Source: Tubulanus polymorphus (Eukaryota; Nemertea; Palaeonemertea; Tubulaniformes; Tubulanidae). From it: a stretch of 64,000 bases of DNA. Shown piece by piece: positions 57,070 through 64,000 of this stretch; positions within the stretch are counted from its first letter, which is position 1; each line of letters starts with the position of its first letter. Location: assembly GCF_964204645.1 (NCBI RefSeq), contig NC_134033.1, forward strand, positions 3,841,631 to 3,905,630, written 5' to 3'. The position numbers and the translations under genes are program-made. Below the pieces are notes generated by a model. It was given only the letters and a program-made list of their open reading frames with translations. It made no database searches and was not told where the DNA came from.

Positions 57070-58345
57070 TTATTTCAGGATCCTGTATTTCATGCTTCTT
57101 TTTTTTCCAGGGTTTCCCTCTATTTTTAGGTTTTTTTTCTTTCTTTCAGAATTTCCGTTTTTTTTTCAAATTTATTGTTTTTTAAGACAACGCCTATTAT
57201 GTAAATATTTTACTTAAAATAAACATGAAAATTTCAGGGTTATCGGTGAGACAAGACCCCAGAAGACTGGGCCACAGAGTACGTGTCTTCACCCCCAGCA
57301 CACAACAGAGAACAAGACCCCCTAGTCACAGAAGATTGAACCTAAAGTTGAATGAACGACAGAGTGACTGAAGAATTCCGGTGTGACATGTATAACATGT
57401 CTCTCTATTTCAGTATCCCCCTCCCTACCCACAAACCTTAGCCTGAATGGGTAGGCCGAATATATAGGTCAGGTTAGAAAACTGAGTTGATAGATCTTTG
57501 AATTAAAACATAATTTCAGCTGTTGGTATAAAATGCAGTTGTAATTTCAAGTGGAATTTTTTAACAATAGAAGTTGCATTTATTTACAATTGAACTGGAT
57601 TGAAAATGTTTGACAGTTTGTGAGTTAAGTGTGATTTGAGTAAGATGAAGAGTTGAACAGTTGAACTCTACTTCTTATAAAATACAAATGACATTTACTT
57701 ACGTACAACTGGTTTCAGGTTCAGACAGCACCCACCTCACCCAACCCGGTCGGGCCCTATTCCTGTGATACCTGGGTTTCTGGTTTATTTGGTTGAATTA
57801 ATTTATTGATATTTGAGCTGATTTCAGGCGCGCGCTGTTTTTTTGCTGTCGATATTTCTCGGGTATATTTTTAGAAGATGCGGTTTTTTGATTGAAGATC
57901 CAAATCACTCGTTTCTTGTTATTTGTTTATCTCCTCTTAATTTTTATATAATCTCGTAATAGAAGCGGTTGTTTTTCGTACCAGTGAACATCAGTGTTTT
58001 ATTGCGAACATAGAAATTCATAATATAAAACAGAATTAGATTCAACAATTTGTTACAATTATTCTTTCTACATGTAGATTACAGTGGCTACGAACTTTTA
58101 AAGTCATCATTTTGAAGCCATTTCGTGCTGTCTAATTTTTGACATGGCGACTCTAGATAAAATAGCGGTTTATACATAGACCACTATTTGAAAGAGGTTT
58201 TGAAACTACTGGGACTTAATTCGTGCGACCTAACGATTTCGCTACTTGTATCGAAGCGATTTATGCGAGGTTGACTACGTATTATCTGGACACACACAGG
58301 ATGCCGCACGCGGTTAGCTGGAATCTGTAACTGGTGATTAGTTAC

Positions 58346-58682
58346 ATGCAAAGAACAGTTCTTACGTTACGTGTAGCATATTTTCTCCACGACATGTTCG
58401 CTAAATTCATCCCGTTTATTTGTCTGATAGTCAGTGTCGCGTCCGAGTTTCGAGAGTTCTATACGATGACGGTCAACGCGTCTGCAAAACCGTACAAGTC
58501 GACAGTCGGGTCGCGCGGTGAATGCGCGCTGCGCTGTTTGAACGAGGGGTCGAATTGTCGGGGTTTCGACGTCGATTCGACGAAATCTCACGGCGTCGAC
58601 GAATGTTACCTGTTCGACAACGAGCTGGTGAAATACAGAGCATCAGGAAAAACGAAAATTGTAATGTACAAGCACGATAAAG
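58346..58682 (+). CDS. PAN/Apple plus C-type lectin gene copy B, exon 1
   Basis: ATG at 58346 (MQRTVLTLRVAYFLHD), followed by a hydrophobic signal peptide (FIPFICLIVSVASEF). The PAN/Apple-like module shows GECALRCLNEGSNCRGFDV and DECYLFDN. The donor is GTATTT at 58683. The exon is 337 nt and passes one base to exon 2, which matches the phase found there. The three exons give a 255-residue secreted protein of PAN plus one lectin domain. A role in recognition of glycans or microbes is plausible from the families but not shown. Confidence 0.8.
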
Positions 58683-58816
58683 GTATTTTTCTCGAGAACT
58701 TACAACGTATTTTTAATTCATAAGTGAATAAATGATTCCAGCTCTAGAGAAGCTCTAGAATATTCGCATAAATCATGTTAATCGGGCTATTTGAAATCGT
58801 CTTTATGAGAATATCG

Positions 58817-58817
58817 G

Positions 58818-58862
<45 letters not shown>
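58817..58862. repeat. (TA)n microsatellite in intron 1
   Basis: A long uninterrupted TA run just upstream of the exon 2 acceptor. The same intron in copy A has a much shorter run (about 8056-8078), so it expanded or contracted after duplication. Confidence 0.9.
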
Positions 58863-58864
<2 letters not shown>

Positions 58865-58875
58865 TCCGTTTGTAG

Positions 58876-59073
58876 AACACGGATCTTGTAGATTTGGATT
58901 TTTCGTTGCGAATGGAATTTGCTATCACGTTTTCCGATGGAACAGTAACGCTTATAAAAGTGCGACCGTCACAGACGCGGCAAGTTTCTGTACCTATCAC
59001 GGTTGGATACTTGCCGAACCCCGCACTTCACAATCGAGGGCTGCCTTGAGGAAATATCTCATCGACAAAAATG
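58876..59073 (+). CDS. PAN/C-type lectin gene copy B, exon 2
   Basis: Acceptor AG at 58874-58875 and donor GT at 59074-59075; 198 nt, phase 1 at both ends. It encodes the N-terminal half of a C-type lectin domain: CRFGFFVANGICYHVFRWNS, then TVTDAASFCTYHGWILAEPR and a helix (SRAALRKYLI). Copy A has only the first 71 nt of this exon because the Polinton entered here. Confidence 0.85.
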
Positions 59074-59606
59074 GTACGTCTAACTTCATATTGATAGATT
59101 TTAAAGCTAGAATAAATTCATACCTTGTTTCTCCTAATCGACCGGGTAAGTTTTGTAAACTGCCATAAAATTTGTAATGAGTTTCTATTACTATTACTAT
59201 AACTGTCGGGTCTGTTATTGTTAGTTTGATCATGATTAAAAAAGTGATGCACGGTAGATTGGGTGGCCGGCCGGGTCAACTTTTAAACTCTACAGAAATA
59301 AGAAACAAAGTATAATCATTTTTGTAGCCAAATTCCTATAATTAAACGAGTTTGAATGAACTTTTCGGTAATAATGCCAGGTTGTCGATTTAGATGTGGG
59401 ATTGCGAAACATCGCGCACTCTAAATCATCACCTATTATCTGAAGCTCTTAGGTCATTTGCTCTGGTTAGTTACTGCCATACCGTATCTTCAGTTTTCAC
59501 ACCATATATCAGTTATCCTTTTGAGTTACCGGCTCAAAAGGCGCCACCCTTAAAATGGTTAAAATGGAGTGCACAATTATTTCTAACATTTATATTTCTT
59601 TTTCAG

Positions 59607-59839
59607 AAGTCGTTTATAAACCTATGTTGGGTGGATATGATTTGCAGACGAATTCCGGGTCAATGCGCGGCCCGTGGGTTTGGAGATCAGATAATACCAC
59701 TATCGCAATCCTACCCTGGGACAACGGGGAACCGAACTATCGGCACGAACGCTGTATTCAGTGGTACATCGATACAGATCGATATAACGATATTCCTTGC
59801 AACAATCACAACGACTTTTTATGTCAGTACAACCCGTGA
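59607..59839 (+). CDS. PAN/C-type lectin gene copy B, exon 3
   Basis: Acceptor AG at 59605-59606 after a pyrimidine tract; the stop TGA is at 59837-59839. The frame joins exon 2 in phase and completes the lectin domain: WVWRSDNTT, WDNGEPNYRHERCIQWY and YNDIPCNNHNDFLCQY. The EPN motif and the ND before the last cysteine pair are the residues that coordinate calcium and favour mannose-type sugars in this family, so calcium-dependent glycan binding is likely. Confidence 0.85.
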
Positions 59840-60765
59840 GGAACACGGAAACCCGGTACACGTTTCATTACTGTAACACTTCCGATTTCATCATTAAATT
59901 TACAGTTGAAATCATTGTGCGAAAACGACATTAAAACCGGTGATGCGTTAAATATCGTGTCGTGACAATTACTATATAGATCAGGAGTGAATTATTAATA
60001 TGTTTATGGCGGTTTATGACGCTTCACTAATTTGTCCTATTTGTACAAGAATAATAAAACCGCCAGATAGTAACAGTAGGTAATATATACATTCATTAAA
60101 ATGGATTTCGATATTACTTCGGAACATCAAATTTCTTTCATCGTTTACTGCTGATACACTAGGTACAGCAACTGCCAAAAATCTAAAACGTCGGAGAAAA
60201 CTCAGCCAAAATTCACTAACCTCCAATTCGTGATGCCATTCGGTTCCCGGCTGGTTGTAACAAGTTTATCCGAAAAAGAGGGTTTTACGACGGTAGAACA
60301 TCGTACTACACGTCAGCTCAGTACAAACTACTAACTATAAATGTATTTCGGTGTTTCAAATTCTATCTTTATGTGTCGGTCTTAAGACTATGTAAAGCCT
60401 TTATAATTCCCACGGCATGGGAATCAAGGGCGACGAACAATGAGTGGACAACTTGAGCAGACGACAGGCCATCAACAGTAACAGCGAGGATGTACAACTA
60501 ATTACTTAGCAAACCACAAAAACACCACACGTGGTATATTCCTAAAAATGAACAGTCCAAACAATCCGTATCCTTAATACCGGTAACTGATCTTCATCAC
60601 CTTCTGAAGTTGTTGATGATCAAATTTACTACACTTTGAAAACGAAAGTACGAAAAACTAAAATGCGAAAAAGATGAAAAATGAAAATTCGTCGGATATT
60701 TTCAATACAAGGTTGCGCCTGGACAAAATTCAAGTGCCGGTTCAACCTATAGCTAGTGAAAATAT
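59840..60765. other. Intergenic, no gene recognised
   Basis: Presumed 3' region of the lectin gene followed by AT-rich sequence. No domain-bearing frame. Confidence 0.5.
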
Positions 60766-60966
60766 TCAATTTAATGTACTATTAATTCGGTTCTTACTAT
60801 GCTTGATTCTAGAAATTGCTTGATTATGTTCGTTGCACCGTTCGTTTTTTAGTTCTGCCGAGATTGGTAGGAATACAGTGACCGTGGATGGTAGCGTAAA
60901 TACTGCAAACGCGAGTGAAACTGTTATGAGCATTTTTGTTGTACGCTGTGATTTTGTAGTTTTCAT
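60766..60966 (-). CDS. GPCR fragment: TM6-like segment
   Basis: The frame reads KTTKSQRTTKMLITVSLAFA then VFTLPSTVTVFLP. A basic end of the third intracellular loop runs into a helix with a central Pro, as in TM6 of class A peptide receptors. The following KNERCNEHNQAISRI would be the third extracellular loop. No TM7 in frame. It is not continuous with the RXFP-like exon at 61101-61455, which has its own TM6. Probably an exon or remnant of another receptor. Confidence 0.4.
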   Translation of the reverse strand: MKTTKSQRTTKMLITVSLAFAVFTLPSTVTVFLPISAELKNERCNEHNQAISRIKHSKNRINSTLN

Positions 60967-61100
60967 TCAGAAGAAATAATTTTTGATTTCTTGAATAAGT
61001 GAACTATTATAACAGAATTCAATAGAATGGTGAAAGATAACGGTAGAATGTAAGCGTACATAAAATTCATGGCGAAATATTCTAATTTATATTCTCTAAC

Positions 61101-61455
61101 AAGCGGCCACCTGGTTCGGTATCTCGACCGAAAATACGGCGCAAAACTGAACGATTATTATCGGTAGCCAGCAAAATAAATTACAATGATTGATTACTAA
61201 ACTCCTTCGAGCTAAAACCAGTTCGGTAGGATCGGCTCTACCCGAGCCCGACCTACTTCCAGATACGAGTTTATACATCTGATCGTACGTCGTCATTATC
61301 GTAGCCAATATGGCCGTATTAAAGGCAAAAATAGCGAATGAATAGAGCCAACCATTTACGTCGATTGTCAGTAAATTGACAGGCAAACAAACTCCAGTTG
61401 TACCGTAAAAATTGTCTCCGAAGTAAGACGACGATGACAGCAGTAGAAAAAGAAA
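61101..61455 (-). CDS. RXFP/LGR-type receptor exon (TM5-TM6)
   Basis: Acceptor AG at 61456-61457 (cacag) and a GTTAGA donor (GT at 61099-61100). The translation reads SYFGDNFYGTTGVCLPV, an extracellular loop 2 sequence typical of leucine-rich-repeat receptors of the relaxin-receptor type. TM5 follows (WLYSFAIFAFNTAILATIM), then a basic intracellular loop (LVLARRSLVINH) and TM6 (LFCWLPIIIVQFCAVFS) ending VEIPNQVAA. The family senses relaxin-like peptides and couples to G proteins. The neighbouring exons (leucine-rich repeats, TM1-4 and TM7) are not visible nearby, so this may be one exon of a large gene or an isolated duplicate. Confidence 0.7.
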
Positions 61456-61509
61456 CTGTGATTATAACGAGCCAACAAATGCAGCAAATACCGATAACGT
61501 ATTAAATTT

Positions 61510-62445
61510 AGAGTTGAATTGCAAGGTTAGTAAAGTGAATTGCATCTCCTCTCGTTGTCGTGGTAACACAGTGGTAATTGATAATAATGGCAAAGTTGAC
61601 GGGACTGCAGAACGAATAGTTGACGAAAGTTTATTTCGCACCAAAACATCCCGGTTCTTTTGGAAGCGTTCAAACTCTAGACAGACTAGCAAAAGAAAAC
61701 GGTTAGAAGATTTCACCTTATAGCTTTTGTCATATCAAGAGGTATTTTATTTAGATATTCTAAATATTCTAATCATTTTTGTGAAATCGGAATTGTGTTT
61801 GAACAGAACGCGATGTTATCCTCATTGCCTCTCTCCACCTAGGAGTAAATGGGTACCTGGTCTGATAGATGACTCCTGAGCGGATGTTACCTCTCCTCAA
61901 GGAGAGACGACGACTGATACATGGAATAGATTTATAAGGCTGGGGGTACCGGGTAATAATACCAAGTTTGGAGCGCATTTGAACAGACTCTAGTTTGGAT
62001 ACCTGCGCTGTATAAATGTCAATTATCATTGTATATTTCGGTTCAGCCCTGAGGCGCTGTGTCTAATGATGTTATTTATATTGTGTGGTTACCTCACTAT
62101 ATTTTCAATTTTTTTACGAGTTTGGATAGTATCATCCGCAATTTATATAATAAATTCCGTGCATTCAACCCTGTCTTAGTTGCTACCATCCAAGTCTAAC
62201 GCATCTTCGTGACTGTACGGTTTTTAGTTTTCTCGGATTTTTAACCCATATTTGCTCTTATATTTTTGTAAGATCCTAGGTCGAATCTATGATAAACAGG
62301 AATGATATAAATTGCAATTACCTTTAATAATTAAACATCTTAATAATTTAAAAGCCTAACATATCTCCACTTGTACCCCGGGAAATCTTTATGGAATTCT
62401 ATCGAATACTACTTGACTCGAATCATCTGAACAGATATAATGTCC
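61510..62445. other. Intergenic with a SINE-like or dispersed repeat
   Basis: No supported gene. 61731-61815 (minus) is the third copy of the ctgttcaaac...acctcttgat repeat. It runs into a longer segment to about 62030 (minus) reading accaggtacccatttactcc and ggtggagagaggcaatgagg, which looks like a SINE or exon-derived repeat, with no polymerase III promoter boxes that I can confirm. Confidence 0.4.
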
Positions 62446-62449
62446 CTAA

Positions 62450-62773
62450 TTGGTATTCACAACAATTGGTTTAGCAATATCAAATTCATTAAAATCTACA
62501 CCAAATCCTAATAAACCAGATAAACCCCCGAATGATAATAATTCTATACAAGATAAAGTTAAGGATGGTTTAAAAAAATTAGCAAAATATTTATGGGAAC
62601 TATCTAAAAAATCTGCTGCAGCTTTACCAGGCATTATTGCATCAATTGTTGATTTTAAATTGAAATCTACTGGGAATATTCTTAACTTTGCTGCTGAACA
62701 TATTATTTTATTTTTAATTACAGTTGTAAGTGTTATTATTTTTTGGTTAGTGAATATGATAAAAAATAAATAA
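62450..62773 (+). CDS. Polinton small membrane protein (second copy)
   Basis: A 107-residue frame. The counterpart in the first Polinton begins at an ATG in the same place; here that codon is TTG, so the start may be lost. It shows a Pro/Asn-rich start (STPNPNKPDKPPNDNN), an amphipathic Lys-rich helix (KVKDGLKKLAKYLWEL), a hydrophobic helix (ALPGIIASIV) and a C-terminal membrane anchor (IILFLITVVSVIIFWLV). It lies 19 bp upstream of the capsid gene. No named family recognised; a minor virion membrane component is a reasonable guess. Confidence 0.6.
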   Translation: MVFTTIGLAISNSLKSTPNPNKPDKPPNDNNSIQDKVKDGLKKLAKYLWELSKKSAAALPGIIASIVDFKLKSTGNILNFAAEHIILFLITVVSVIIFWLVNMIKNK

Positions 62774-62792
62774 TTAATTTTTTGTTAAATAA

Positions 62793-63596
62793 ATGAGTGG
62801 GAGTTATATCAATCCTTCTAAGAATCATATAATATCTAAGGCTATTCAAGCAGAAAGATCACATCATATAATTACTCAAAACCCTTCTAATATTAATCCT
62901 GATGAAACTTTATATGTTAGAATCCCTAGATTAACACAAAATACTTTTTATGTTCGAAATAGTATTTATTTCTCAGCCGATATAAAAGTAACTGGCAATA
63001 ATGATAATTATGTTGTTGATAATGTTGGAAGATATTTGATTAAAAAATTAACTATAAAGATTGGTCCAGAAACAGTTTTCTCATGAGATGATTATAATTT
63101 ATTCATGCATTATAAAGATTTATGGTTAACTAAAGAATAGAATATGATATTTCAAGGCATCCAATCAGAAAACCAAAATAAATTAAGATCTGAAGCTAAT
63201 AGCGCAATATTAACTAATACTATGGATAAATTGATAAAAAATATTTATCGAAGCAAATATAAAATTCCATTAGACTTTGAATTGATAAATAATAATGCAC
63301 CTTTATATAAATATGCAATTCAAGAAGATGTTATATTTGAGATAACATTTGCTCGTGTAAATGAAATTGTATTATCTAGCGTTGTTAAAGATATGGGTTA
63401 TAAATTATCGAATATATGTTTAGAATATGATACAGTAACTGATGAAAATATTTCAAGTATAATTCAAACTCAATACAATCAAGGATTTTCATTATTATAT
63501 GATTATATTGACAAATTTAAAACTGTAACTATCAATGCAAGTGATGAAATAATTAATGAGAATATTAACTTCCCAAGAAGATCTATTAATATATAG
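62793..63596 (+). pseudogene. Polinton major capsid protein, second copy, broken
   Basis: Same protein as at 28827-29530 plus 14562-15096. An approximately 9-bp change near 63075-63087 introduces a stop after IGPET, and a TAG at about 63138 interrupts WLTKE; between and after these the frame matches the first copy. It ends early at 63596, soon after FPRRSI. The C-terminal quarter is missing because the sequence turns into an inverted repeat. Confidence 0.85.
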
Positions 63597-63601
63597 GTAT
63601 A

Positions 63602-64000
63602 TTAATATTTTTTACCATTGCAACATATTATTACCATTGCAACAATTATTTCATCACTTGCATTGATAGTACATAATACAATTTCATTTACAGGAGCAAA
63701 TGTTATCTCAAATATAACATCTTCTTGAATTGCATATTTATATAAAGGTGCATTATTATTTATCAATTCAAAGTCTAATGGAATTTTATATTTGCTTCGA
63801 TAAATATTTTTTATCAATTTATCCATAGCATTAGTTAATATTGCGCTATTAGCTTCAGATCTTAATTTATTTTGGTTTTCTGATTGGATGCCTTGAAATA
63901 TCATATTCTATTCTTTAGTTAACCATAAATCTTTATAATGCATGAATAAATTATAATCATCTCATGAGAAAACTGTTTCTGGACCAATCTTTATAGTTAA
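63602..64000 (-). pseudogene. Inverted partial duplicate of the capsid gene
   Basis: The minus strand repeats 63046-63370 closely, including the same gttttctcatgagat insertion (63959-63975 against 63070-63087), so it was copied after that mutation. It then jumps from NEIVL directly to TINASDEI, which means an internal deletion of about 150 bp. It ends in a doubled gttgcaatggtaa motif. It runs off the right edge. Confidence 0.85.

Larger units (their letters stand above)
57070..58947 (+). repeat. Segmental duplication, copy B (intact)
   Basis: Counterpart of 6283-8159, in the same orientation about 50.8 kb away. Differences are small indels, substitutions and an expanded TA run. Matching begins at tttatttcaggatcctgta and reaches the point where the Polinton entered copy A. 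Confidence 0.85.
62446..64000 (+). mobile_element. Second Polinton fragment
   Basis: Carries the small membrane-protein gene and a broken capsid gene in the same order as the first Polinton (29.87 to 28.83 kb, minus). It then folds back at about 63600 and repeats part of the capsid gene inverted to the right edge. Homology to the first element starts abruptly at about 62446, so the 5' part is missing. No ATPase, integrase or terminal repeat is present in the window part. Confidence 0.8.

Noticed and set aside
61769-62029. Minus-strand ORF as a gene
   Set aside because: It coincides with a repeat that has related copies elsewhere in the window and no domain; more likely a SINE or other dispersed sequence.

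Overview
The window is animal nuclear DNA, most likely from an aquatic invertebrate. The host genes are split by GT-AG introns. They encode secreted CUB, PAN/Apple and C-type-lectin proteins, an LRAT-domain enzyme, and parts of an RXFP/LGR-type receptor and other class A GPCRs. A degenerate CCCTAA array fits an animal with TTAGGG telomeres. A lophotrochozoan such as a mollusc is plausible, but the sequence does not prove it.

Layout. 1-3.4 kb: minus-strand secreted CUB plus C-type lectin gene, running off the left edge, with one in-frame stop. 3.4-6.3 kb: intergenic. 6.3-8.16 kb: first copy of a segmental duplication carrying a PAN/Apple plus C-type lectin gene; this copy is cut in its second exon by a Polinton/Maverick. 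8.16-about 30.95 kb: that Polinton (packaging ATPase, chromodomain integrase, HNH endonuclease, zinc-finger ORF, major capsid protein, decayed small ORFs), with a chromodomain Ty3/gypsy element (15.10-28.82 kb) inserted in its capsid gene. That element in turn has a Gmr1-like Ty3/gypsy element (18.83-24.40 kb, integrase ahead of reverse transcriptase) inserted in its pol gene. Both LTR insertions have near-identical LTRs and target-site duplications, so the order is host gene, then Polinton, then chromovirus-like element, then Gmr1-like element.

31-41 kb: a 175-bp TA-flanked MITE; a 3.3-kb DNA transposon with a decayed DDE transposase; an LRAT-domain exon; and an 0.8-kb element with hAT-style ends packed with GGGGCACTT motifs. 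41.6-45.0 kb: a 3.39-kb element with long inverted ends and a 9-bp target duplication (Mutator-like architecture). 45.1-46.2 kb: degenerate telomere-like array. 46.3-48.7 kb: multi-exon gene fragments resembling the cysteine-cluster proteins of KDZ transposons, abutting a decayed GPCR (48.7-49.65 kb).

50-57 kb: mostly non-coding, with short repeats, a perfect 25-bp hairpin and a dead non-LTR retrotransposon. 57.07-59.84 kb: second, intact copy of the PAN/C-type lectin gene, which shows what the first copy lost. 60.7-61.5 kb: GPCR exons. 62.4-64 kb: a second Polinton fragment whose capsid gene is broken and folded into an inverted duplication. Most of the window is therefore transposable-element-derived, and the host genes present belong to recognition and receptor families that are often duplicated.
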